A DNA stretch of 64,000 bases from Pseudoduganella umbonata. Its GTDB lineage: Bacteria > Pseudomonadota > Gammaproteobacteria > Burkholderiales > Burkholderiaceae_D. A program made the position numbers and the translations under genes. The stretch spans positions 186,001-250,000 of the forward strand of contig NZ_JACHXS010000008.1 in NCBI RefSeq assembly GCF_014192225.1, written 5' to 3'. Shown here in pieces: positions 26,499-35,155 of the stretch. Numbering within the stretch: the first letter of the stretch is position 1; each line of letters starts with the position of its first letter. The notes beneath the pieces are model-generated. The model had not been told where the DNA came from. It saw only the letters and a program-made list of their open reading frames with translations, and made no database searches.

Positions 26499-29207
26499 TT
26501 ACTCTGCTGGCGTGTCGTCGGCTGGCGTGTCGTCGGCTGGCGTGTCGTCAACCGGTTCTGCGCCGGCCGCAGCCTCGGGCGCCGTGCCCGTCGCAGGATC
26601 GACAGCATCGGCCAGGGCATCCACCTCGTCGGCATCCGCCTCGACGATGCGCTGCAGGCCCGACAGGTGCGTGCCATCCTCGACGGCGATCAGCGTGACG
26701 CCCTGGGTGGCGCGGCCCATCTCGCGGATCTCGGAAACACGCGTGCGGATCAGCACGCCGCCGGTGGTGATCAGCATGATCTCGTCGCTCGGATCGACCA
26801 GCGTGGCCGCCACCACCTTGCCGTTACGCTCGGTGGTCTGGATCGCGATCATGCCCTTGGTGCCACGGCCATGGCGCGTGTACTCGGTGATCGGCGTGCG
26901 CTTGCCGTAGCCGTTCTCGGTGGCGGTCAGCACGGTCTGCTGCTCGTTCTCGGCCACCAGCAGCGCGATCACGTTCTGGCCTTCGTCCAGGTTCATGCCG
27001 CGCACGCCACGCGCCGTGCGGCCCATCGGGCGCACGTCGTTCTCGTCGAAGCGCACCGCCTTGCCGGCATCGGAGAACAGCATCACGTCGTGCTTGCCGT
27101 CGGTCAGCGCGGCGCCGATCAGGAAGTCGCCCTCGTCCAGGTCCACGGCGATGATGCCGGCCTTGCGCGGGTTGCTGAAGTCCTTCAGCGGCGTCTTCTT
27201 CACGGTGCCCAGGCTGGTGGACATGAACACGTAGTGATCTTCCGGGAAGGTGCGGTTTTCGCCGGACAGCGGCAGCACCACGGTGATCTTTTCGTTGTCC
27301 TGCAGCGGGAACATGTTGACGATCGGCTTGCCGCGCGAATTGCGCGAGCCTTGCGGCACTTCCCACACCTTCAGCCAGTACATCCGGCCGCGGTTGCTGA
27401 AGCACAGGATGTAGTCGTGCGTGTTGGCGATGAACAGCTGGTCGATCCAGTCCTCGTCCTTGGTGGCCATGGCCTGCTTGCCGCGGCCGCCGCGCTTCTG
27501 CGCGCGGTATTCGGAGATCGGCTGGGCCTTCATGTAGCCCATGTGCGACAGCGTGACCACCATGTCCTGCGGCGTGATCAGGTCTTCCGTTTCCAGGTCG
27601 GTGGCGTTGTGCTCGATCGTGGAACGGCGCACGTCCTTCGCGCCGTATTCGGTGACGGCGGCGGTCAGCTCGTCGCTGATGATCGCCGTCACGCGCGCCG
27701 GCTTGGCCAGGATGTCGAGCAGATCGGCGATCTGCGCCATCACATCCTTGTATTCGTTGACGATCTTGTCCTGTTCCAGGCCGGTCAGGCGCTGCAGGCG
27801 CATCTGCAGGATTTCCTGCGCCTGGTCGTCGGACAGTTTATACAGGCCGTCGGCCTGCATGCCGTAGTGCTTCGGCAGGTGCTCGGGGCGGAACGCATTG
27901 ATGTCCACGATGCCGCCATCGCCGGTGCGGGCCAGCATCTCGCGCACCAGGGACGAATCCCAGGCGCGCGCCATCAGCTCCGACTTCGCCAGCGGCGGCG
28001 TCGGCGCCGCCTTGATGATGGCGATGAAGTCGTCGATATTGGCCAGCGCCACGGCCAGGCCTTCCAGCACGTGGCCGCGCTCGCGCGCCTTGCGCAGCTC
28101 GAACACGGTGCGGCGCGTGACCACTTCGCGGCGGTGCGACAGGAAGACCGACAGCAGGTCCTTCAGGTTCATCAGCTTGGGCTGGTTGTCCACCAGCGCC
28201 ACCATGTTCATGCCGAACGTGTCCTGCAACTGGGTCTGCTTGTACAGGTTGTTCAGCACCACTTCCGGTACTTCGCCCCGTTTCAGCTCGATCACCACGC
28301 GCATGCCCGATTTGTCGGACTCGTCGCGGATGTCGGAAATACCTTCCAGCTTCTTGTCGCGCACGTTCTCGGCGATACGCTCGAGCAGCGACTTCTTGTT
28401 CACCTGGTATGGCAGTTCGTCGACGATGATGGCCATGCGGCCGCCATCCTTGCCGTATTCCTCGAAGTGGGTCTTGGCGCGCATGACGACGCGGCCGCGG
28501 CCCGTGCGGTAACCGTCGCGCACGCCGGACACGCCGTAGATCGTGCCGCCGGTCGGGAAGTCCGGCGCCGGGATCAGTTCGATCAGCTCGTCCACCGTGC
28601 AGTCCGGATTGGCCAGCACGTGCAGCGCGCCGCTGATCACTTCGGCCAGGTTATGCGGCGGAATGTTCGTCGCCATGCCGACCGCGATACCGGACGAGCC
28701 GTTGATCAGCAGGTTCGGCACGCGCGTCGGCAGCACCGTCGGCTCTTTTTCCTTGCCGTCGTAGTTCGGCTGGAAGTCGACGGTTTCCTTGTCGATGTCG
28801 GCCAGCAGCTCGCCGGCGATCTTGTCGAGGCGGCACTCGGTGTAACGCATGGCGGCCGCGGCATCGCCGTCGATCGAGCCGAAGTTGCCCTGGCCATCCA
28901 CCAGCGTGTAGCGCAGCGAGAAGTCCTGCGCCATGCGCACCAGCGTGTCGTAGATCGACGCATCGCCGTGCGGGTGGTACTTACCCATCGTGTCACCCAC
29001 CACGCGGGCGCACTTCACGTAGGGCCGGTTGTAGTGGTAATTACTTTCGTGCATGGAGAACAGCACACGACGGTGTACCGGCTTCAGGCCATCGCGTGCA
29101 TCCGGCAAGGCGCGGCCCACGATCACGCTCATGGCGTAATCGAGGTAGCTCTTGCGCATCTCTTCTTCGAGTGAAATGGGGATTGTTTCTTTTGCGAATT
29201 GATCCAT
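26499..29207 (-). CDS. gyrA: DNA gyrase subunit A
   Basis: A 902-residue type II topoisomerase subunit that breaks and rejoins DNA. The catalytic Tyr is Y122 (AAMRYTE). The GyrA box is QKRGGRGK in the C-terminal pinwheel domain. Numbering matches Escherichia coli through the quinolone region, which reads HPHGDASIYDT: residue 83 is Ala instead of Ser, while D87 is kept. The C-terminal tail is acidic and ends in three DDTPA repeats encoded by a 15-bp tandem repeat. A terminator follows 8 bp after the stop. Confidence 0.98.
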   Translation of the reverse strand: MDQFAKETIPISLEEEMRKSYLDYAMSVIVGRALPDARDGLKPVHRRVLFSMHESNYHYNRPYVKCARVVGDTMGKYHPHGDASIYDTLVRMAQDFSLRYTLVDGQGNFGSIDGDAAAAMRYTECRLDKIAGELLADIDKETVDFQPNYDGKEKEPTVLPTRVPNLLINGSSGIAVGMATNIPPHNLAEVISGALHVLANPDCTVDELIELIPAPDFPTGGTIYGVSGVRDGYRTGRGRVVMRAKTHFEEYGKDGGRMAIIVDELPYQVNKKSLLERIAENVRDKKLEGISDIRDESDKSGMRVVIELKRGEVPEVVLNNLYKQTQLQDTFGMNMVALVDNQPKLMNLKDLLSVFLSHRREVVTRRTVFELRKARERGHVLEGLAVALANIDDFIAIIKAAPTPPLAKSELMARAWDSSLVREMLARTGDGGIVDINAFRPEHLPKHYGMQADGLYKLSDDQAQEILQMRLQRLTGLEQDKIVNEYKDVMAQIADLLDILAKPARVTAIISDELTAAVTEYGAKDVRRSTIEHNATDLETEDLITPQDMVVTLSHMGYMKAQPISEYRAQKRGGRGKQAMATKDEDWIDQLFIANTHDYILCFSNRGRMYWLKVWEVPQGSRNSRGKPIVNMFPLQDNEKITVVLPLSGENRTFPEDHYVFMSTSLGTVKKTPLKDFSNPRKAGIIAVDLDEGDFLIGAALTDGKHDVMLFSDAGKAVRFDENDVRPMGRTARGVRGMNLDEGQNVIALLVAENEQQTVLTATENGYGKRTPITEYTRHGRGTKGMIAIQTTERNGKVVAATLVDPSDEIMLITTGGVLIRTRVSEIREMGRATQGVTLIAVEDGTHLSGLQRIVEADADEVDALADAVDPATGTAPEAAAGAEPVDDTPADDTPADDTPAE

Positions 29208-29703
29208 TGGCGGGTCGATCTTCTCTGACGTTGGTTCAGGCTGCTTGGGACCGCAGACAATCGTACGATTTTACCATGCGGCCAACTACCCCGGCCGATC
29301 CGGCTCTTTCCCCTCAGCCACTGCGCGCCACGTCCCGCCGGGACCGTGCAGAATCGGCATGTAATCGCGCCGACACATTCACCCCTTATCATCGCGCTCG
29401 ACGATCGCAGCTCGACGGCATGGACGTTGCAATAACACAACAATTTGGTCGAATGCGGCGGGCGCCCGGGTCGGAGCGCGGTTCGTGCGATGCTGACGTG
29501 TATGGCAAAATGACGGAAATACAAACTTGGCTGAATCGCAAATCGGCAGCGACCTTCCCGTGTTGACGGGAATACCCGACTTACGTACCGAGCCCCTCGT
29601 ACCGAGCCACATGTTAGTATTCGCGCCGCTCGCACTTAGCAACATTGGCAATACATGTCGCGCGGCGCAGGCTGCCGATATCAAACCGAAAGGAAACAAA
29701 AAC
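29208..29703. other. Intergenic region gyrA / ompA-like
   Basis: The 496 bp between divergent gyrA and the ompA-like gene hold both promoters. No convincing gene is seen: the short open frames on either strand lack ribosome-binding sites and family features. A direct repeat CGTACCGAGCC occurs twice near 29583-29608. Confidence 0.5.
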
Positions 29704-30417
29704 ATGAAAAAACTGATCTCCAGCATCTTCGCAGCGTCGGCCGTTCTTGCTGGCACCGCAGTCGCGCAAGACAAGCCGACCGCGCCGCCTTTCGCGCCCG
29801 TGACCCAGGATATCCCGGCAGCGAAACCGAAAAGCGCTTATGTACAGGACCAGCGCGGCGTGATCGCCCGCAATGCGACCGGTCTGTGCTGGCGCACCGG
29901 CTACTGGACCCCGGCCGACGCGGTGCCAGGCTGCGACCTGCCGATCTGCGTGGAACCGGAGCGCCTGGAAAACGGCAAGTGCGTGGCCCCGCCGCCAGTC
30001 GCACCGGCACCGGCCCCTGCGCCAGCACCGGCACCAGTCCCTGCGGCACCGGTGCCGACGTCTGAAAAAGTCAGCTACAACGCCGACGCGTTCTTCGACT
30101 TCGACAAGGCCGTGCTGAAGTCGGAAGGCAAGCAGGCGCTGGACGAGCTGTCGGGCAAGCTGGGCGGCATCAACGTGGAAGTCGTGATCGCCGTCGGCCA
30201 CACCGACTCCGTGGGCACCGATGCCTACAACGAAAAACTGGCCGTGCGCCGTGCCGAGTCCGTGAAAGCGTACCTGCTGTCGAAGGGCGTCGACGCGAAC
30301 CGCGTGTACACCGAAGGCAAGGGCGAGAAGCAGCCGGTCGCCGACAACAAGACCGCCGAAGGCCGCGCGAAGAACCGCCGCGTGGAAATCGAAGTCGTCG
30401 GTACCCGCAACAAGTAA
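29704..30417 (+). CDS. OmpA-family outer-membrane/peptidoglycan-binding protein
   Basis: A 237-residue envelope protein. The signal peptide is MKKLISSIFAASAVLAGTAVA. A short Cys-containing region (LCWRTGYWTPADAVPGCDLPIC) and a Pro-Ala linker precede the OmpA C-terminal domain. That domain carries the peptidoglycan-binding pattern GHTDSVGTDAYNEKLAVRRA and TAEGRAKNRRVEI. There is no eight-stranded barrel, so it is an OmpA-C-type protein common in Burkholderiales. ATG 29704 follows a good AAAGGAAAC site; the longer frame from 29527 is not needed. Confidence 0.93.
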   Translation: MKKLISSIFAASAVLAGTAVAQDKPTAPPFAPVTQDIPAAKPKSAYVQDQRGVIARNATGLCWRTGYWTPADAVPGCDLPICVEPERLENGKCVAPPPVAPAPAPAPAPAPVPAAPVPTSEKVSYNADAFFDFDKAVLKSEGKQALDELSGKLGGINVEVVIAVGHTDSVGTDAYNEKLAVRRAESVKAYLLSKGVDANRVYTEGKGEKQPVADNKTAEGRAKNRRVEIEVVGTRNK

Positions 30418-30434
30418 TCCCGGCCCAGGCCAGT

Positions 30435-30463
30435 AAAAATCCCGCTTCGGCGGGATTTTTTTT
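30435..30463 (+). terminator. Terminator of the ompA-like gene
   Basis: ATCCCGC, TTCG tetraloop, GCGGGAT, then T8, 17 bp after the stop. Confidence 0.95.
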
Positions 30464-30477
30464 GCCCCGACTCCAGC

Positions 30478-30645
30478 CCTGCTCGCTGGTTGTGCTACAA
30501 CGCCAGCGACAGTCCCCATTTTTTTACAACACCGCTCCACCCTCACACGCCGCTCGGGCACCATTATTTCGTGACTTGAAGCCGCCGAGCTCGCTGGTCG
30601 TAAAACAACACGAGGGACAGCCCCCGATTTTTGGCAACATTTCCG
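30478..30645. repeat. Imperfect 51-bp direct repeat pair
   Basis: Two related units at about 30481-30531 and 30591-30641 both begin GCTCGCTGGT, contain GGGACAG/GACAGTCCCC and a T-run, and end CAACA. They fill the ompA-ubiG gap. They resemble the GC-palindrome repeats elsewhere in the window. Confidence 0.6.
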
Positions 30646-30668
30646 AGAACGCATTTTTCAGCTGTGCT

Positions 30669-30696
30669 TTGGCTGCTGGCAAATACCCGTTATGAT
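30669..30696 (+). promoter_or_regulatory. Putative sigma-70 promoter of ubiG
   Basis: TTGGCT, 16-bp spacer, TATGAT. The -10 box contains the first possible ATG (30692), which argues that translation begins at 30704, almost at the transcript start. Confidence 0.45.
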
Positions 30697-30703
30697 TCGC
30701 GTC

Positions 30704-31405
30704 ATGAACGCAAACGCCGACCCACTTGAATTGCAAAAATTCAGCGAGCTGGCCCACCGCTGGTGGGACCCCACGTCTGAATTCCGCCCCCTGCACGACA
30801 TCAATCCGCTGCGCCTGGAATGGATCAACGCGCGCGCCCCGCTGGCGGGCAAGAACGTGATCGACATTGGCTGCGGCGGGGGCATCCTGTCCGAATCGAT
30901 GGCCAAAAAAGGCGCCACGGTGACCGGCATCGACCTGTCGCAACGGGCTCTGAAGGTGGCCGACCTGCACAGCCTGGAATCGGGCGTGCCGGTACGCTAC
31001 AAGCTGATCGCCGCCGAGGACATGGCGGCCGCCGAGCCGGAACAGTATGACGTGGTGACGTGCATGGAGATGCTCGAGCACGTGCCGGATCCGGCCGCCA
31101 TCGTGCGCGCCGCCGCGGCGCTGGTAAAGCCGGGCGGCCACGTGTTTTTCTCCACGCTGAACCGCAATCCGAAGTCCTACCTGTTCGCCGTGATCGGCGC
31201 CGAATACGTGCTGCGCATGCTGCCGAAGGGTACGCATACCTACGAAAAGTTCATCACGCCAGCCGAGTTGTCGCAATACGTGCGCAGCGCCGGACTGCAG
31301 GTGGAGAGCCTGAAGGGCCTGGGCTACAACCCGCTGACCAAGTTTTATTCCCTGAACAACGACACCAGTGTGAACTACATGATGTCGTGCATCCGCCCGG
31401 AATGA
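30704..31405 (+). CDS. ubiG: Ubiquinone biosynthesis O-methyltransferase
   Basis: A SAM-dependent methyltransferase of 233 residues that carries out both O-methylations of ubiquinone synthesis. SAM motif I is VIDIGCGGGILSE. The family start DPLELQKFSELAHRWWDP and the membrane-proximal insert FFSTLNRNPKSYLFAVIGAEY are present. ATG 30704 is preferred over 30692, which lies in a -10-like box; neither has a clear ribosome-binding site. gph follows closely. Confidence 0.95.
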   Translation: MNANADPLELQKFSELAHRWWDPTSEFRPLHDINPLRLEWINARAPLAGKNVIDIGCGGGILSESMAKKGATVTGIDLSQRALKVADLHSLESGVPVRYKLIAAEDMAAAEPEQYDVVTCMEMLEHVPDPAAIVRAAAALVKPGGHVFFSTLNRNPKSYLFAVIGAEYVLRMLPKGTHTYEKFITPAELSQYVRSAGLQVESLKGLGYNPLTKFYSLNNDTSVNYMMSCIRPE

Positions 31406-31445
31406 CCCTGGGCGGCTGCGCCGCCCTTCTTTGACGATTTCGACC

Positions 31446-32135
31446 ATGAGCTTCACGACTGCCCCGCGCGCCATTCTCTTCGACCTCGACGGCACGCTTG
31501 CCGATACCGCCCCCGACCTGGCGGCCGCCGTCAACCGGCTGCGCACCGACCGCGGCCTGGCGCCGACCCCGTACGAGATCCTGCGCCCGACGGCATCGCA
31601 CGGCGCGCGCGGCATGATCGGCGCGGCTTTCGGGATGACACCCGAAGATGACGGCTTCGTGGCGCTGCGCGATGCATTCTTCAGCTATTACGAGAACGCC
31701 ATGATGGTGCACAGCTCGCTGTTCCCCGGCATCGGCGCCCTGCTCGCCGGCATTGCCGACGCGGGCCTGGCATGGGGCATCGTCACCAACAAATCGGCCC
31801 GCTTCACCGATCCGCTGGTGCCGATGATCGGCCTCGATCACGCCGGCTGTGTGGTTTCTGGCGATACGACGCCGCATGCGAAGCCGCATCCCGCCCCGCT
31901 GCTGGAAGCTGCGCGCCGCCTTGGCGTGGCGCCCGAGCAGTGCTGGTATGTGGGCGACGACCTGCGCGACATCCAGGGTGGCCGCGCCGCAGGCATGAAA
32001 ACCATTGCCTGCCAGTGGGGCTATTGCGGTGCTACCGAGCCGGCAAGCTGGGATGCTGATCACATGGTCGATACGCCGGAAACGCTGCTGACCCTGGTAC
32101 TGGCGTCCACCGGTGGCGTGACGCTGGCGGCTTAA
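31446..32135 (+). CDS. gph: Phosphoglycolate phosphatase (HAD superfamily)
   Basis: A 229-residue HAD hydrolase. Motif I is FDLDGTLADT, motif II ends in IVTNKS, and motif IV is YVGDDLRDIQGGRAAGM. In Burkholderiales this gene follows ubiG and acts on 2-phosphoglycolate or, in the MupP variant, MurNAc 6-phosphate. Which substrate applies is not decided here. ATG 31446 is chosen; an in-frame TTG lies 15 bp upstream. Confidence 0.9.
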   Translation: MSFTTAPRAILFDLDGTLADTAPDLAAAVNRLRTDRGLAPTPYEILRPTASHGARGMIGAAFGMTPEDDGFVALRDAFFSYYENAMMVHSSLFPGIGALLAGIADAGLAWGIVTNKSARFTDPLVPMIGLDHAGCVVSGDTTPHAKPHPAPLLEAARRLGVAPEQCWYVGDDLRDIQGGRAAGMKTIACQWGYCGATEPASWDADHMVDTPETLLTLVLASTGGVTLAA

Positions 32136-32237
32136 TCCCCCGCTCACCTCATTAATAATTGCCACACGTCAATAAATCAGCGTACCATAGAGGTAAGACA
32201 CGATAATTTATTTGCAACTTTCACCGGGGAGGCAGCA

Positions 32238-33209
32238 ATGCCTGGCGAAGACGCGACCGAGCAGCCTCTCATGCCGCGCAGCAGTGCGCCGCAAGTCTGG
32301 ACAGCGACGGTAGCAGAAACAAAATTCTATTGGTACGACCTGCTGGTGGAAGGTGGCCCGCTGCCGGACTTTCGCGACCCCATCGGCCGTTACCTGCGCC
32401 GCATGCAGTTCGCCATCGACGGCACGATGGAAAAGCGTCTGCTGTATTTCCTCGTCGCGCGCCCGCGCGTGCGATTCGACCTGCAGCGCAGCGTCAGCTG
32501 GAGCTTTTTCTCGCTGAAGCTGACCATTCCCGTGCTGATCGGCGCGGATGAACGCAAAAGCACGATCACGATCGACCTCGACGTTCCGTTCGAAGCCACC
32601 TACAAGAAGCCCCTCGTGCAGGTGCAGGACAAGTTCCTGCTGCTGAACTGGGGCGCACTGGTGGAAACGCTCAGCATCCACGACCTGATCCAGCGCTACG
32701 ATACCGGCCTGGCGTTCCCCGGCACCGTGCTGTATGTGGGACAGACGCACGATCCGGCCGGCAAACTGGCCAAGGGCCAGCATGCACCGGTGAACCGGGC
32801 GCGCAATGCGGCAATGCTGGACAGCGACGTGTTCCTGCTGATCCAGCGCTTCGACGTGAAGGTGGACACGACCGCGACCGATCTTTCCGAGGAAGCTTCG
32901 ACGCGCACGCACACCGACATGATCGAAGGCGCGCTGATCGGCTATTTCGAGAGCGACGATTCCCGGCTGCGCACGGAGATCGAACGGGGCAACCGCCGCG
33001 ATCACCTGGCGGACTTGCAGTTCACGTATTTCCTCCAGAAGCTGACGGTCGACCTCGGCTTCGAAGGCGCCAACGGCTTCTACGACCTGGAGTCGCCACA
33101 AGCCGGCCTGTCGCGCCGGCATCTGTTCGAGTGCACGTTCGAGGCCGGCCGCCCGGTCATCCGGCGGCTGCCCGACAACGCCCGGCCCCTTCCCTCCCTG
33201 AGCGGGTGA
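32238..33209 (+). CDS. Unknown protein, 323 residues
   Basis: Not recognised. The start is secure: GGGGAGG sits 7 nt before ATG 32238. The first half has a beta-rich pattern with many aromatics (ETKFYWYDLLVEGGPLPDF). The second half contains TVLYVGQTHDPAGKLAKGQH, which loosely resembles the first motifs of GIY-YIG nucleases. The ending is helical then Pro-rich. No signal peptide or membrane helix is seen. It is a single gene between gph and ssrA, with neighbouring-gene GC content. Confidence 0.75.
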   Translation: MPGEDATEQPLMPRSSAPQVWTATVAETKFYWYDLLVEGGPLPDFRDPIGRYLRRMQFAIDGTMEKRLLYFLVARPRVRFDLQRSVSWSFFSLKLTIPVLIGADERKSTITIDLDVPFEATYKKPLVQVQDKFLLLNWGALVETLSIHDLIQRYDTGLAFPGTVLYVGQTHDPAGKLAKGQHAPVNRARNAAMLDSDVFLLIQRFDVKVDTTATDLSEEASTRTHTDMIEGALIGYFESDDSRLRTEIERGNRRDHLADLQFTYFLQKLTVDLGFEGANGFYDLESPQAGLSRRHLFECTFEAGRPVIRRLPDNARPLPSLSG

Positions 33210-33299
33210 TCCCGCTTAAACCCCGCTTAATACCGCACAGCCACGCTGCATTCGCATGCACGGCGCGCCGGATTGGAGTACAATCCTCTTTCCTTCTGT

Positions 33300-33660
33300 G
33301 GGGACGACCTGGCTTCGACGTGGGTTGCAAAGCAGAGCAGGGCATACCGAGGGCTGGTCACCTCGTAAATACATCCAGAAACAAACTAACTGCAAACGAT
33401 AACTCGTACGCACTGGCAGCTTAATCGCTGTTAGCTCCACAACACCTCGCCTCTGGGGTGGGCCGTTAAAAGCTGTGGAGTCATTTACAGAGGCTAGGAA
33501 TCAACCGGGTTACTTGGTTGCTTCCGAAATTTAAGGTAACTCGCTTGGCCAAAGGGTGCACGTCCCCGTTGGTCCGGTTAAATTAATTGATAGTGCTAAG
33601 TATGTAGAACTGTCTGTGGAGTGCTTGCGGACGCGGGTTCGATTCCCGCCGTCTCCACCA
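33300..33660 (+). ncRNA. ssrA: Transfer-messenger RNA (tmRNA)
   Basis: The 361-nt one-piece tmRNA starts GGGGACGACCTGGCTTCGACG, pairing with the 3' CGTCTCC before ACCA, and ends with the Ala-tRNA T-arm GGTTCGATTCC and encoded CCA. The tag frame runs from GCA at 33392 and encodes ANDNSYALAA followed by TAA at 33422. The pseudoknot-rich middle region is present. A -10 box TACAAT lies at 33279-33284. It frees stalled ribosomes with SmpB. Confidence 0.97.
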
Positions 33661-33694
33661 CCGAACACTTTAGAATCAAGTAGTTAGCAGAACA

Positions 33695-33765
33695 AGGCTG
33701 TCATTATGTTGGGTAGTTTGGGGCTGTTAAAGCACCGGAATGCCAACAGAATGACAGCCTCTTTT
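33695..33765 (+). terminator. Probable ssrA terminator with long stem
   Basis: AGGCTGTCATTATGTTGG pairs with CCAACAGAATGACAGCCT (17 of 18) around a 30-nt loop, followed by CTTTT, 34 bp after ssrA. The rest of the gap to 33959 is AT-richer and holds no recognisable gene. Confidence 0.7.
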
Positions 33766-33959
33766 CGTACGCTCGAAGCTTGGTAGAAGTTACCGGCTCG
33801 TCTGCCTGATCATGCGCACTGCGATGGGTGAGCGCACTTGATTTCTGCGCATGCATCATCACGTATCGACAGCGAGTCTACGGCATACATCAGTCAAATG
33901 CGGCAAACTGGTTGTCCTTGCTTACATTGTCGACGTGTGGTTACTGCTATACTGAACTT

Positions 33960-34535
33960 ATGAAACCTGCAATTTCTCGATCCCGCTTACGCAATGCGAT
34001 TGTGTTCTTCGCAAAGAACACTGAATCGTGTGGCAAGATCAAATTATTCAAGTTGCTTTATTTGCTTGATTTTGAGCATTTTCGCCAGACTGGCAAGAGT
34101 GTGACTGGCTTCGACTATGAAGCTTGGAAATTTGGCCCAGTGCCTGTAAAGCTTATGCAAGAGTGGGAAGACCTTGAGGAAGACTTGAGTGCAGCTGTCG
34201 AGATCGTTCCGGTGCAAGTGATCGATTATTTTAGGCAGGAAGTTAGGGTCCGTGATGAGGTTGAGTTTGATGATGGTGACTTTACGCCCCGGCAACTGAC
34301 AATCATGCAGAACTTGAGTGAAAGATATGCCACTACACAGTCGCCTACGATGATTGATGTAACTCATGAACAGAATGGCGCATGGGACAAGATATGGGAT
34401 AAAGGTCGTGGTGCTCAACGCGTCATTCCTTATGAGTTAGCCCTTGAGGCTGATGCAGCGTCTCGTGCGCAAATTCTGGAATCCGCTGCGGAAGCAAAAG
34501 GCTTCTCTCGTTCAATTCCTGCTGGTGGATATTAA
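33960..34535 (+). CDS. Panacea (SocA/DUF4065) domain antitoxin-like protein
   Basis: A 191-residue protein whose residues about 5-85 match the Panacea domain (RLRNAIVFFAKNTESCGKIKLFKLLYLLDFEHF, then GFDYEAWKFGPVPVKL). Panacea proteins are antitoxins that neutralise many unrelated toxins in two-gene systems. ATG 33960 begins the domain directly; the longer frame upstream is unlike the family. The next gene starts immediately after the stop codon. GC content and codon use are clearly lower than in the core genes, pointing to transfer. Confidence 0.88.
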   Translation: MKPAISRSRLRNAIVFFAKNTESCGKIKLFKLLYLLDFEHFRQTGKSVTGFDYEAWKFGPVPVKLMQEWEDLEEDLSAAVEIVPVQVIDYFRQEVRVRDEVEFDDGDFTPRQLTIMQNLSERYATTQSPTMIDVTHEQNGAWDKIWDKGRGAQRVIPYELALEADAASRAQILESAAEAKGFSRSIPAGGY

Positions 34536-34977
34536 ATGCCAGTCGTCGGAGAGGTATGGCGGCATTCTCAATACTATACGGATCCAGGAACGGGCGAGTT
34601 GCTACCGAAGTTCCTAGTTATCCTGGCAGTTCGCCCTGACGGTGATCTGGTCTATAAACTGCTTACAAGCCAAGAACATCAGAGGCCCAAAAAATTCTCC
34701 ATGCGATAAAGACGGGGTGCATCCTGGCTTCTATGTGGGTATTCCAACACCAGCCGGCGACCTCTTCAAACCTACGTGGTTGGATCTCAGGGAATCCGAA
34801 GATTTCGACTCTCGAGATTTTGCTGAGCTGATCAAGAACGGTATATTGACACTCAGCTATAAGTTTCAAAGTGATGTGCTTTGCCCGGCCCTTCGTTGCG
34901 CAGCTTACGCACCTGATACGACTAAACGGCAGACTAGCTACATTATGGATGCACAAGCGAAATCAGGCTGCCCATAG
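34536..34977 (+). pseudogene. Frameshifted toxin candidate next to the Panacea gene
   Basis: ATG 34536 abuts the antitoxin stop. The frame gives MPVVGEVWRHSQYYTDPGTG and continues to a run of six A (34689-34694), then stops at 34707. Read one base later, the sequence continues for 90 more residues (SPCDKDGVHPGFYVGIPTP ... AQAKSGCP) to TAG 34975-34977. Removing one A restores a single frame of about 146 residues. The pattern KFLVILAVRPDGDLVYKLLT faintly suggests a PemK/MazF-like beta fold, but that is a guess. It may be a decayed toxin, a phase-variable or slippage-decoded one, or an assembly error in the homopolymer. Confidence 0.7.
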
Positions 34978-35155
34978 CGTACGCATAATCCTTTTCACCA
35001 TTTAACGGCTGCCTAGTGTGGCCGTTCTACTTTGCGCTGGCACGCACCTTGCGGTTCTGCTGCGTATTGCGCTAATGATGCAGCAGTGTATTCTCCTCTG
35101 GCGTTCAGGAAGCACCTCGAAACCTACGCTACAAGATAAGCCCTAGATCGGTAAG

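Noticed and set aside
26340..29174. 944-codon plus-strand open frame
   Set aside because: Antisense shadow of gyrA; His/Val/Arg-rich composition, no ribosome-binding site or domain.
33828..33959. N-terminal extension of the Panacea protein
   Set aside because: The 44 extra codons do not resemble the family and the domain begins right after ATG 33960.
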